This document shows positions 15,451-23,485 of a DNA stretch of 35,562 bases, piece after piece. Source of the stretch: Acidimicrobiia bacterium (GTDB lineage: Bacteria > Actinomycetota > Acidimicrobiia > Acidimicrobiales > Aldehydirespiratoraceae); contig QIIW01000081.1 of the NCBI GenBank assembly GCA_003231645.1, positions 1-35,562 on the forward strand. The letters are read 5' to 3'. Both the position numbers and the translations under genes were made by a program. How positions within the stretch are numbered: the stretch's first letter is position 1; the number at the start of each line of letters is the position of its first letter. The notes under the pieces are model-generated. The model was not told the DNA's origin. It worked only from the letters and a program-made list of their open reading frames with translations, and made no database searches.

Positions 15451-16488
15451 ATGACAGTCACCACCACGACCTCCGCGATGGTGTGCTCCCACCACCACCT
15501 CTACTCCGCGCTGGCCCGTGGCATGCCGGCGCCACCCCATACTCCAACCGGGTTTCTCGACATACTCGACATGGTGTGGTGGCGACTCGACCGTTGCCTC
15601 GATCTCGACATCATCGAATGGTCGGCCAAGCTCGGGGCGCTCGAAGCGCTCGAACACGGCTGTACCGCGATCATCGACCACCACGAATCGCCCAACGCGA
15701 TCGAAGGGTCACTGTCGGTTGTCGCCGACGCCTGTGCCGAAGTCGGGGTGAGGGTGTCATGTGCCTACGGGGTCACCGACCGCCACGGGCCGGAGGGAGC
15801 CGCCGCCGGGCTGGCCGAGAACGAACGATTCCTGCGCGAGGGCGGCCGAGGATACGTCGGCATCCACGCCGCGTTCACGTGTTCCGACGACACGCTCGCC
15901 GCCGCCGCCCAGATGGCGGTCGATCGCGGCGTGGGTGTGCATGTCCACGTGGCCGAGGGCGAGGTCGACGACTGGCAGCGCCTGCTCCCGCTTTCGCGCC
16001 CCGACTGGCTGCTGATCCACGGCGTGTTCCTCCCCGACGACCACGGCCTGCAGGGCACTCTGGTCCACAACCCGCGGTCCAACATGAACAACGCGGTCGG
16101 CTACGCCCGACCGACCCGGTTCGCCAACACGGTCGCGCTGGGCACCGACGGCATCGGTGCCGACATGCTCGAGGAGTTTCGCCTGGCCTACGTGGCCGCA
16201 CGATCGGTCGACGTCACCTCCACACCTGACCTCGCCTGGTCGTGGCTCGCCAACGGCTGGGATCTGATGCCCGAGGCCGGCGACGACGAGGTCACCTGGG
16301 CCGCGGCCGACAACGATCCGTGGTGGCTGGCGTTCTCCCCCGGTATCGCGGCTGTCAACGTCCGGCTGGGTGACGGCGATCTGGTGCTCGATCACGGTGT
16401 AGCCACTCGGGTCGACGCCGACGAGATCCGCGCCAAGGCAGCCGAGGCGGCCCGGCGCCTGTTCGTCCGCCTCGATGATCTCGATTAG
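15451..16488 (+). CDS. SsnA-like amidohydrolase lacking the small beta-sandwich domain
   Basis: The 345-residue protein matches the TIM-barrel core of SsnA-type deaminases: VCSHHHLYSALARGM (HxH His14/His16), the LWWRLDR-like VWWRLDR, GCTAIIDHHESPNAIEGSLS, GVHVHVAEG (metal His), VHNPRSNMNNAVGY and GTDGIGADM (metal Asp). The full-length family has about 50-55 residues before HxH that form half of a beta-sandwich, and a matching C-terminal part; here only 13 residues precede HxH and the C-terminus is also short. ATG 15451 has GGAG 8 nt upstream; ATG 15430 would add 7 residues only. It follows the XdhD-like gene closely. Likely role: deaminating aminated purine-like intermediates. Confidence 0.82.
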   Translation: MTVTTTTSAMVCSHHHLYSALARGMPAPPHTPTGFLDILDMVWWRLDRCLDLDIIEWSAKLGALEALEHGCTAIIDHHESPNAIEGSLSVVADACAEVGVRVSCAYGVTDRHGPEGAAAGLAENERFLREGGRGYVGIHAAFTCSDDTLAAAAQMAVDRGVGVHVHVAEGEVDDWQRLLPLSRPDWLLIHGVFLPDDHGLQGTLVHNPRSNMNNAVGYARPTRFANTVALGTDGIGADMLEEFRLAYVAARSVDVTSTPDLAWSWLANGWDLMPEAGDDEVTWAAADNDPWWLAFSPGIAAVNVRLGDGDLVLDHGVATRVDADEIRAKAAEAARRLFVRLDDLD

Positions 16489-16517
16489 ATGATCAGCCCC
16501 GACGGGCGAGTGGTCGT

Positions 16518-16540
16518 GGGCGTGAGCCCCGTTCTCACCC
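16518..16540. terminator. Hairpin between convergent genes, probable bidirectional terminator
   Basis: GGG(c)GTGAG at 16518-16526 pairs with CTCACCC at 16534-16540 across a 7-nt loop, with one bulged base. It sits between the SsnA-like gene (stop 16488) and the SHMT-like gene (stop 16541). Confidence 0.45.
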
Positions 16541-17845
16541 TCAAGTGCGGATGAAATGCAGTTCGGTGAACCTCGATCGCATCGCCTTGGTTCGGGGCAC
16601 GACCGACTCGGGCTCCCCGGTCAGGGCATCGGCGACCATTCCGGCCAGTTGGGGCATATCGGCCGCGGTCATTCCCCATCGCACGGTCTCGGGGGTGCCG
16701 AGCCGAATACCGGTGCGAGTCGCGGCGTCGCCGGCCGGGAGGCCGATCTCACAGGCCAGGATGTCGGCTCGCCGCAGCCGCTGTGATCCGGCATGACCGC
16801 CACCCCAGGCCTCACCATCGATCGCCAATTGATGTGAGGTGGTCGGTCCCTCGACCGTCTCGTGGACATCGAGACCCCGTTCGAGAAGTGCCCCGGCCAG
16901 CGCAGCAGCCGACGACACCATCTCGGCTGCGTAGGCTTCGCCGTACTCCAGCCAGTCGAGCATGGTGATCGCCAGGGCCGCCGTGCATCCCGCATCGAAG
17001 TTCGCGGTGAGCCCGGGGTAGGCGATCGAGTCGATGCGATGGGCGATTTCGTCGTCGTTGGTGAGCACGAGGCCCGACGGCGGGCCACCGAGACTCTTGT
17101 AGGTGCTCATGGTGACCAGATCGGCTCCGTCGTCGAGAGGCATCGGCCAGACCCCACCGGCGAGCATCCCGCAGGCGTGGGCCGCGTCGAACAGGACCCG
17201 GGCTCCGACCTCGTCGGCGATCTCGCGGATCGCTGCCACCGGATGCGGCACCAAGTTGAGACTGGTACCGATGGTGATGAGTCTCGGCCGCACGCGCCGG
17301 GCCTGCTCGACCAGCGCGTCGAGATCGTAGGTGTGGCGGGCCGCGTCGACCGGCCCCTCGTGGATGTCGAGACCGTAGAGCCCGGCTGCTCCGGCGGTGT
17401 TGTGGGTGACATGCCCGCCGATGCTGGGGGGCGGAACGATGATCGGATCGCCGGGTGAGCAGGTCGCCATGAACGCGTAGAGGTTGGCCATGGCTCCCGA
17501 CCCGACCCTCAGCTCGGCGAAGCGGCAGCCGAACACCTGCCTCACCAACGCGGCGGCGATCACCTCGATTTCCTCCATCGCCTCGAGCCCCATCTCGTAT
17601 TTCTCACCCGGGTCACCCAGCGACGGGCGCGATCCGAGACCGGCCGCCATCACCGCCTCGGCCCGCGGGTTCATGACGTTGGTGGCCGGGTTGAGGTTGA
17701 TGCACTCGGTCTCGTGGATCTCGCGGTTGCGGGTGACCAACGAGTGGAGCCTGCGGTCGATGTCGTCGATACCCAGTCGGGAGAGATCCTCGAGAATCCC
17801 CGTCTCGCGGGCCGACGACACAACGGACAGCCATGGACGCGTCAT
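16541..17845 (-). CDS. Serine hydroxymethyltransferase-like PLP enzyme
   Basis: The 434-residue fold-type I PLP protein resembles serine hydroxymethyltransferase: early ETECINLNPATNVMNP, the Ser/Gly cofactor loop (RVGSGAMANLYA), Asp220 in VLFDAAHACG, and the Schiff-base Lys250 in STYKSLGGPPSGLV. The usual SHMT sequences around the lysine (TTTTHKTLRGPRGG) are altered, so it is a divergent paralogue and not obviously the housekeeping GlyA. It may act on glycine or a beta-hydroxy or ureido amino acid released from purine breakdown. Transcription is opposite to the M20 peptidase gene (54-bp gap). A CAAGAT hexamer lies 6 nt before its ATG, so it may be leaderless. The exact reaction is unknown. 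Confidence 0.75.
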   Translation of the reverse strand: MTRPWLSVVSSARETGILEDLSRLGIDDIDRRLHSLVTRNREIHETECINLNPATNVMNPRAEAVMAAGLGSRPSLGDPGEKYEMGLEAMEEIEVIAAALVRQVFGCRFAELRVGSGAMANLYAFMATCSPGDPIIVPPPSIGGHVTHNTAGAAGLYGLDIHEGPVDAARHTYDLDALVEQARRVRPRLITIGTSLNLVPHPVAAIREIADEVGARVLFDAAHACGMLAGGVWPMPLDDGADLVTMSTYKSLGGPPSGLVLTNDDEIAHRIDSIAYPGLTANFDAGCTAALAITMLDWLEYGEAYAAEMVSSAAALAGALLERGLDVHETVEGPTTSHQLAIDGEAWGGGHAGSQRLRRADILACEIGLPAGDAATRTGIRLGTPETVRWGMTAADMPQLAGMVADALTGEPESVVPRTKAMRSRFTELHFIRT

Positions 17846-17851
17846 GTCGGC

Positions 17852-17857
17852 ATCTTG
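17852..17857 (-). promoter_or_regulatory. Putative -10 of a leaderless promoter for the SHMT-like gene
   Basis: On the minus strand CAAGAT ends 6 nt before the start codon at 17845-17843. Weak hexamer; position is the main argument. Confidence 0.3.
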
Positions 17858-17886
17858 GCAGGTTCGGCCGACTGTCGCCGCCGTGG

Positions 17887-17892
17887 AAGACT
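17887..17892 (+). promoter_or_regulatory. Putative -10 of a leaderless promoter for the M20 peptidase gene
   Basis: AAGACT ends 6 nt before ATG 17899, in the 54-bp divergent gap. Weak hexamer; no ribosome binding site. Confidence 0.3.
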
Positions 17893-17898
17893 CGCACC

Positions 17899-19275
17899 AT
17901 GACCGAGCAACTCGCTTCCGATCGACCGACTCACCAGACCATCGAGATGCTGCGGACGTTGATTCGCAACGCCTGCGTCAACACCGGCCACGCCGATTCG
18001 GGCCACGAGGTCCGCAACGCCGACACGATCCAGGCGTTTCTCGAGGGTGGCAGCGCGGGCCGCGCCACCGGATTCGACCTCGAACGCTTCGAGCCGACTC
18101 CAGGGAGGGTGTCTCTCGTCGCCCGCATCGAGGGCACCGACCCGGCGGCCGCGAGTCTGTGTCTGATGGGCCACACCGATGTGGTGCCGGTCAATCCCGA
18201 CGGCTGGGACCGTGATCCCTTCGGCGGCGAACTGGTGAACGGCGAAGTGTGGGGACGGGGGGCGGTTGACATGCTCAACATCACCTCGTCGATGGCCGTG
18301 GCGTTCCGACATCTCGCCACCAGCGGATTCAGACCCCGCGGCGATCTCATCTATTTCGCGGTGGCCGACGAGGAGTCGGGAAGCGCCCACGGTGCCCGAT
18401 GGATGGCCGACCATCATCCCGACGCGATCCGGGCCGACTACGTGCTCACCGAGAACGGCGGGCTCCACGGCGGCGGGCTCGAGTCACCCACCATCTCGGT
18501 GACCGTCGGCGAGAAGGGCGTGGCATGGCGACGCCTGCGGATCAAGGGCACACCAGGCCACGGCTCAATGCCGTTCCGCAAGGACAACGCCCTCCTCAAG
18601 GCGGCGGCGGTCATCCAGCGCATCGGGGAATACGACCCGCCGGCGAGGTTCCATGAACTGTGGCGCGAGCAGGTCGAAACATTCGGACTCGACGACGACA
18701 CCAAGACGCTGATGCTCGATGCCGGCCGACTCGACGATCTGCTGGCGGACATGCCCGACGTGGGCACCGCGGCGTTCTTGCACGCCTGCACCCACACCAC
18801 GTTCTCGGCCAATGCCATCGACGGCGGCCCGGAGATGAAGACCAACGTCATCCCCGACACCGTCGAGGTCGATCTCGACGTGCGTACGCTTCCCGGCGAG
18901 ACCGCCGCCGAGGTCGAAGCCCACCTGGCAGCGGCGCTCGGCGATCTGGCCGACAAGGTCGAGGTCGAGGCTCTGATGAACGACCCGGCCGGCATCAGCC
19001 GCATCGACACTCCCCTGTGGGACAGCCTCCAGCGGGCGGTCGGCCGGCCGTTCCCGGGGGCGCGGCTCACCCCGTCGATGTCGGTCGGATTCACCGACTC
19101 GCGCGTGTTCCGGGACCTCGGATCGGTGGCCTACGGCGCGGGTCTGCTCAGTCCCGAACTCAGCCAGGGCGAGTTCTCGTCACGCTTCCACGGCAACAAC
19201 GAACGAATCGACGTCGAGTCGCTGCGCCTGACGACTCAGCTGTGGCTCGACGTGGCCGCCGACCTCATGGGCTGA
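17899..19275 (+). CDS. M20-family metallopeptidase (ArgE/DapE/carboxypeptidase type)
   Basis: The 458-residue enzyme has the dinuclear zinc centre of clan MH: GHTDVVP (His92, Asp94), the bridging Asp124 in GRGAVDM, the catalytic Glu158-Glu159 pair in VADEESGSAHG, and a C-terminal His in SRFHGNNERID. A dimerisation domain with TPGHGSMPFRKDNAL lies in the middle. Family members hydrolyse N-acyl amino acids or dipeptides. It is divergent from the SHMT-like gene at the right edge of the purine-type cluster; release of an amino acid from an N-acyl intermediate is plausible but unproven. ATG 17899 is favoured over in-frame upstream codons because the divergent promoter lies between. Confidence 0.82.
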   Translation: MTEQLASDRPTHQTIEMLRTLIRNACVNTGHADSGHEVRNADTIQAFLEGGSAGRATGFDLERFEPTPGRVSLVARIEGTDPAAASLCLMGHTDVVPVNPDGWDRDPFGGELVNGEVWGRGAVDMLNITSSMAVAFRHLATSGFRPRGDLIYFAVADEESGSAHGARWMADHHPDAIRADYVLTENGGLHGGGLESPTISVTVGEKGVAWRRLRIKGTPGHGSMPFRKDNALLKAAAVIQRIGEYDPPARFHELWREQVETFGLDDDTKTLMLDAGRLDDLLADMPDVGTAAFLHACTHTTFSANAIDGGPEMKTNVIPDTVEVDLDVRTLPGETAAEVEAHLAAALGDLADKVEVEALMNDPAGISRIDTPLWDSLQRAVGRPFPGARLTPSMSVGFTDSRVFRDLGSVAYGAGLLSPELSQGEFSSRFHGNNERIDVESLRLTTQLWLDVAADLMG

Positions 19276-19338
19276 ACCACCCGATCGAGCGAGTAGTCGG
19301 ACGGTCGGAAACTCGCTGCGGGCGCAGATGGGTCCGCC

Positions 19339-19344
19339 TAGCCT
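19339..19344 (+). promoter_or_regulatory. Putative -10 of a leaderless promoter for the LysE-type gene
   Basis: TAGCCT ends 6 nt before ATG 19351. No ribosome binding site is visible. Confidence 0.4.
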
Positions 19345-19350
19345 GCCAAC

Positions 19351-19986
19351 ATGCCGTCGACCGCCACTTTCGCGCTCTTCGCCGGAGCCGCGATGGTTCT
19401 GCTGGCGATTCCCGGTCCGGCCGTCCTGTACATCATCGCCCGCAGCGCCTCGCAGGGAACCCGGGCCGGACTGGTGTCGGTGGCCGGTATCCACGTCGGC
19501 ACCATCTTCCACATAGCAGCCACGGTGGCCGGACTCTCGGCGTTGGTGGTCGCATCGGCCACCGCCTTCACCGCCGTGAAACTCGCCGGCGCCGTCTACC
19601 TCGTCTACCTCGGCATCAGGTCGTTCCGGGAGCTTCGTCGAGGCGCCGAGCCGGACGATCCGTCGGCCGGGGTGCGCCCGCTGCGACGCGTGTTCCGCGA
19701 CGCCGTGCTGGTCAACGTGCTCAACCCCAAGACCGCCGTGTTCTTCCTCGCCTTCGTGCCACAGTTCGTCGACCCGTCGGCGGGCGGGGCCACGACCCAA
19801 CTGCTGGCTCTCGGAGGATTGTTCATCCTGCTCGGTCTGCTGAGTGACGGCGCCTACGCGTTGGCCGCCGGCTGGCTCGGCGGTCGCATCGCCGGCTCGC
19901 CCAAGTCGAGGCGGCGCAGTCGGACCGCGGCCGGCACCACCTACATCGGGCTGGGTCTCGTCACCGCACTCGCGGCCCGTAAGTGA
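19351..19986 (+). CDS. LysE/RhtB-family amino acid exporter
   Basis: The 211-residue inner-membrane protein has about six hydrophobic helices and the family signatures GPAVLYIIARSASQGTRAG in the first loop and NVLNPKTAVFFLAFVPQF in the middle. Members export amino acids such as lysine, arginine, homoserine or threonine. Being beside the M20 peptidase and SHMT-like genes, it may relieve an amino acid excess produced by catabolism, though it has its own apparent promoter. Substrate cannot be assigned. It converges on the spondin-domain gene, and the 66-bp gap shows no strong terminator. Confidence 0.85.
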   Translation: MPSTATFALFAGAAMVLLAIPGPAVLYIIARSASQGTRAGLVSVAGIHVGTIFHIAATVAGLSALVVASATAFTAVKLAGAVYLVYLGIRSFRELRRGAEPDDPSAGVRPLRRVFRDAVLVNVLNPKTAVFFLAFVPQFVDPSAGGATTQLLALGGLFILLGLLSDGAYALAAGWLGGRIAGSPKSRRRSRTAAGTTYIGLGLVTALAARK

Positions 19987-20052
19987 AGCCCGCCGCGCTC
20001 GCCGCCGGTCGTCACCGGGACGCCGACGACAAGCGTTCGTGGTCCTCGGCGA

Positions 20053-21357
20053 TCAGCCGACCCGGGTGATGTTCACCGACGCGACCGGACCGGTCCAGCC
20101 ATGGACCGACGGGTCGAGATCACCGGCACCGACGATTCCGGCGTGGTGGCGGACCACGCCGTTCTCGGCCAGGGCCGGGTCCGACATTCCCGATCCGCCC
20201 ATGCCGTCGCACGGCGGCACGATGTCGGCGTAGGCCTCGGTGTTGACCTCGGTCCCGGCATCGTAGGCCAGGGCGCTCAGTGTCGAACTTTCGCCGATGT
20301 GTTCGGGAAGCTCCGCCCCCCCGATTCCGGCAAACCCGTCGTTGGAGCACACGAGCATGCCGACCAATGACACCCGCTCGTTGCGGTCGGTCACGATGAC
20401 AGTCGAGGTGGTGCTGTCAGCCGGGGCGATCGGGGTCGAGCCGATCACCACCACGGTGCCGACGCCGTGGCGGCCGGCCAGCTCGTCGGCGAGAACCGGA
20501 ACTCCACCGTTCTCGGAGAGCTGCTGCAGCCCCGACGAGGCGCGATGTCCCTCACGGAAGATCCCATGGTCTTCACGATGGGTCGCGAGGACGAACGGGG
20601 TGAGCGGCTGGCCGTCGGTGAGGTTGGAGACCGTCACCTCAAAGATTCGGACCTTCTCGATGGTGACCTTCATGACCGGGCCGTCCCAGCCGTGAGCTGC
20701 CGGGTTGAGATCGGCCATACCGGCGATTCCGGCGTGGTGACGGACCACACCGTTCTCGACCAGGGCCGGGTCCGACATTCCCGATCCGCCCATGCCGTCA
20801 CAGGGCGGCACGATGTCGGCGTAGGCCTCGGTGTTGACCTCGGTCCCGGCATCGAACGCCTCGGCGTAGACCGTCTTCACGCGGCCGGGATTCTCGGGCA
20901 GACGCAGCCCCGACACGCCGGCGAATCCGTCGTTCGTACACACCAGCATGGCGGCCAACGAGAGCCGGCTGGATTCCTCGGGGAGGACCACGAGCTGCTC
21001 AATCAACGCTCCGGGCTCAATCGGAGCCGATCCGATCACCTCCACGGCGTCGACCCCCGGTGAGGCCGCGGCCTCGGCGGCGAGCACCGGCACTCCGCCG
21101 TTCTCCGCCAGTTGCCGAAGCCCGGGCGACGCGGCGTGTCCGCGCCGGAACAGCCGGAAGTCACCATCCGACGCCGCCACCACCACCGGCGTGATCGGTT
21201 GACCGGCGGTGAGGTTCTCGACGGTGATGCGGTAGGTGCTGGGTCCGTCACCTCCGCCACCGTCACCGGAGGCCCCCACCGGCGTTCCCGCAAGTACCGG
21301 CGTGGCAAGCGCCACCGAAAGTGCTGCCATGCCTATAAGTGTTCGCCGTCGTCTCAT
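20053..21357 (-). CDS. Secreted protein with two tandem spondin domains
   Basis: The 434-residue product has a signal peptide (MRRRRTL, hydrophobic core to about residue 28, VGA/SG cut region), a Gly-rich spacer, and two Spondin_N-like domains of about 190 residues. Both contain YRITVENLT or FEVTVSNLT with TxGQP, SENGGVPVLA/D, MLVC(T/S)NDGFAG, AxDAGTEVNTEAYADIVPPCDG and a closing HxGIxGxxDL plus HGWxGPV. In bacteria such domains are extracellular and of unknown role; in animals they mediate matrix adhesion. Start ATG 21357 follows a GAGGG site. A 130-bp block is nearly identical in the two repeats. It is divergent from the two-component pair, which may regulate it. Paired conserved cysteines could form disulfides. 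Confidence 0.85.
   Translation of the reverse strand: MRRRRTLIGMAALSVALATPVLAGTPVGASGDGGGGDGPSTYRITVENLTAGQPITPVVVAASDGDFRLFRRGHAASPGLRQLAENGGVPVLAAEAAASPGVDAVEVIGSAPIEPGALIEQLVVLPEESSRLSLAAMLVCTNDGFAGVSGLRLPENPGRVKTVYAEAFDAGTEVNTEAYADIVPPCDGMGGSGMSDPALVENGVVRHHAGIAGMADLNPAAHGWDGPVMKVTIEKVRIFEVTVSNLTDGQPLTPFVLATHREDHGIFREGHRASSGLQQLSENGGVPVLADELAGRHGVGTVVVIGSTPIAPADSTTSTVIVTDRNERVSLVGMLVCSNDGFAGIGGAELPEHIGESSTLSALAYDAGTEVNTEAYADIVPPCDGMGGSGMSDPALAENGVVRHHAGIVGAGDLDPSVHGWTGPVASVNITRVG
20134..20263 (-). repeat. 130-bp direct repeat, copy in second spondin domain
   Basis: Identical to 20725-20854 at 125 of 130 positions by eye. The offset is 591 bp, exactly 197 codons, so both copies encode the same DAGTEVNTEAYADIVPPCDG region in frame. 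Confidence 0.85.
20725..20854 (-). repeat. 130-bp direct repeat, copy in first spondin domain
   Basis: Partner of 20134-20263 with about five mismatches, while the rest of the two domains is far less similar. This suggests recent gene conversion or strong local constraint. Confidence 0.85.
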
Positions 21358-21387
21358 GATTCCCTCGCTCCGTGTTGGATGGTTGTC

Positions 21388-21400
21388 GTCCGATTCGGAC
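21388..21400. promoter_or_regulatory. Perfect palindrome in the spondin/two-component intergenic region
   Basis: GTCCGA-T-TCGGAC is a 6+6 inverted repeat with a one-base centre. A second inverted repeat, GTCCC/GGGAC, lies at 21430-21444. Both are in the 155-bp gap between divergent genes and are candidates for a regulator site. Confidence 0.35.
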
Positions 21401-21500
21401 AGATCGGATGCTCGACCGCAGACCTTTCCGTCCCCTGTCGGGACAATGAACGATTTCGAAACTCCACCCCGGCGCCCCCGAGGACCACCGTTCCTGCCCT

Positions 21501-21506
21501 TACCAT
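21501..21506 (+). promoter_or_regulatory. Putative -10 of a leaderless promoter for the response regulator
   Basis: TACCAT ends 6 nt before ATG 21513. No ribosome binding site is visible. Confidence 0.45.
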
Positions 21507-21512
21507 TGCCGG

Positions 21513-22253
21513 ATGGCCGGCCCACGCCCATCACCAACCAGCGCTTCGCATATCCGTGGGGCCTCACGCGACGCGGCACGTGTGCTCGTGGTCGACGACG
21601 AGCCGATGGTCCGCGAGGTCGCGTCGACCTACCTCGTGCGGGAGGGTTTCGAGGTCTCGGAGGCCGCCGACGGCACCACTGCACTCGAACGTGTCGGTGC
21701 CGAACGCTTCGATCTGATCGTTCTCGACGTGATGCTCCCAGAGATCGACGGTTTCTCGATCCTGACCCGAATCCGGCGCACCTCCGACGTGCCGGTCGTA
21801 CTCCTCACCGCCCGCGCCGAGGAAACCGACCGGCTGCTGGGTCTCGAACTCGGAGCCGACGACTATGTCGTCAAGCCATTCTCTCCCCGGGAACTGGCCG
21901 CCAGGGTCCGAGCGGTCCTGCGCCGAACCCTTGGTCCGCCCCATGCCGTCGACCGCATGGAGTTCCCGGGTCTGGTCATCGACGGCACCTGTCGCGAGGT
22001 GCTGGTCGACGGCCGACCGGTCGGGCTGACCCCCCGCGAGTTCGACCTCGTGGCATTCATGGCCCGTGCACCCCGCCAAGTTTTCTCCCGGACCCAACTA
22101 CTCGAGCAGGTGTGGGATTCGTCGCCGGAATGGCAGGACCCGGCCACCGTCACCGTCCACATCCGCAGGGTGCGTCAGAAGATCGAGCCCAATCCCGAAT
22201 CGCCTCGATGGTTTCACACGGTGTGGGGAGTCGGTTACCGGTTCGAGCCATGA
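21513..22253 (+). CDS. OmpR/PhoB-family response regulator
   Basis: The 246-residue protein has a receiver domain after an unusual 22-residue Ser/Arg-rich N-terminus: acidic pair Asp28-Asp29, phosphoacceptor Asp72 (LDVMLP), Thr99 (LLTA) and Lys121 (VKPF). The C-terminal winged helix follows (LTPREFDLVAFMARAP, then VTVHIRRVRQKIEPNP and WGVGYRFEP). Its last bases overlap the kinase start as ATGA, so they form a translationally coupled pair. The divergent spondin gene is the closest candidate target. ATG 21513 fits the leaderless -10; a later start at the receiver domain cannot be excluded. Confidence 0.92.
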   Translation: MAGPRPSPTSASHIRGASRDAARVLVVDDEPMVREVASTYLVREGFEVSEAADGTTALERVGAERFDLIVLDVMLPEIDGFSILTRIRRTSDVPVVLLTARAEETDRLLGLELGADDYVVKPFSPRELAARVRAVLRRTLGPPHAVDRMEFPGLVIDGTCREVLVDGRPVGLTPREFDLVAFMARAPRQVFSRTQLLEQVWDSSPEWQDPATVTVHIRRVRQKIEPNPESPRWFHTVWGVGYRFEP

Positions 22254-23485
22254 CCCGCCTTCTTGCCTGGTCGGCGGCCTCGGTGGCGCTCGGGCTCGCC
22301 GTTTTCGAGGTGACGATGACCCCGACCGGTTCCGATCGCCGGCAGCTCGGCCTGGTGTTCGTGGTCGTGGCCGGCACGGCGGTGGCCGCCGCTCTCGTGA
22401 TGCCACGGCTGGCCCGGCGCGCCCGCTCGGTGCGCTCCGTTCTCGCCGCCACCACCGTGGTCACCGCGGCGATCATCGCACTGGCGCTCGCCATCGCCGC
22501 CGACCGAATGTTCCTGTCGGGCCACGACCTCCGCCTCGTGCTCGTGGTCGTGTTGTTCGGTTCGGCCGCGGCGATCGGTTTCGGTGTCGATGTCTCATCT
22601 GCGCTCGCCGATGATCTCGATTGCATGGCCGTGGTGGCCGAAGCCGTCACCCGCCATGAGTTCGCGTCACGATCCGGAGTCGACCGGCGTGACGAGGTCG
22701 GCCGACTCGCCCGGTCGATCGACGAGATGAGCGCCGCGCTCCAACAGTCCGACACCGACCGACGTCGTGACGACGATGCCCGACGACACTTCTTCGCGGC
22801 GGTCGGCCACGACCTGCGATCACCGCTCACCTCGCTGAGGGCGGCGCTCGAGGCGCTCAGTGACGGTCTGGCGTCCGACCCCGACCGCTACCTTCGATCC
22901 ATGGCCTCCGACCTCGGTGCACTCGAATCGTTGGTCGACGACATCTTTCTTCTCGCCCGCATCGAGTCGGGAGCGCTCACCGTGGAGCCGGTACCGGTCG
23001 ACGTGGCCGAATTGGCCGACGAGGCAATCGATGTCATGCGGGCGGTTGCCGATCGTGACCACATCGACCTGCGACTGGAGACGCCGGGCAGTGTGGTGGT
23101 GCCGGCCGGGCCCGAAGCCGTCGGTCGCGTGCTCCGCAATCTGGTCGACAACGCGATCAGACACGCCCCAGCCGAGACCGCCGTGGTGGTCGAGGTCTCC
23201 CGCCGGGCCGGAGTCACTGTGGTGGTACGGGATCAGGGCCCCGGGTTCGATCCGGCGTTCCTGCCATTGGCGTTCTCACCGTTCACCCGTGATGATCCGG
23301 CTCGGGTGCGCGACGGGTCCGGGAGTGGTCTCGGTCTCGCCATCGCCCACGGTTTCGTCACCGCGCTCGGCGGTAAGATATGGGCTGAACCCGGACCTGG
23401 GGGTGTCGTGGGCTTCACTCTGCCGTCGGCACAGACCGTCGACCTGGCAGTCCCCCCGGGGATTGACGTGATCGCAGGCTACTAG
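22250..23485 (+). CDS. Sensor histidine kinase, partner of the upstream response regulator
   Basis: The 411-residue kinase has four predicted membrane helices in the first 115 residues with very short outside loops, so it has no large extracellular sensor domain and may sense membrane or internal signals. A HAMP-like segment (EVGRLARSIDEMSAALQ) leads to the H-box FFAAVGHDLRSPLTSL (His187). The N-box (RNLVDNAIRHAP), G1 (DQGPGFD) and G2 (GSGSGLGLAI) of the ATPase domain are intact. Start ATG 22250 overlaps the regulator stop. Its TAG stop overlaps the stop of the convergent phosphodiesterase gene inside ACTAGT. Confidence 0.92.
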   Translation: MTRLLAWSAASVALGLAVFEVTMTPTGSDRRQLGLVFVVVAGTAVAAALVMPRLARRARSVRSVLAATTVVTAAIIALALAIAADRMFLSGHDLRLVLVVVLFGSAAAIGFGVDVSSALADDLDCMAVVAEAVTRHEFASRSGVDRRDEVGRLARSIDEMSAALQQSDTDRRRDDDARRHFFAAVGHDLRSPLTSLRAALEALSDGLASDPDRYLRSMASDLGALESLVDDIFLLARIESGALTVEPVPVDVAELADEAIDVMRAVADRDHIDLRLETPGSVVVPAGPEAVGRVLRNLVDNAIRHAPAETAVVVEVSRRAGVTVVVRDQGPGFDPAFLPLAFSPFTRDDPARVRDGSGSGLGLAIAHGFVTALGGKIWAEPGPGGVVGFTLPSAQTVDLAVPPGIDVIAGY

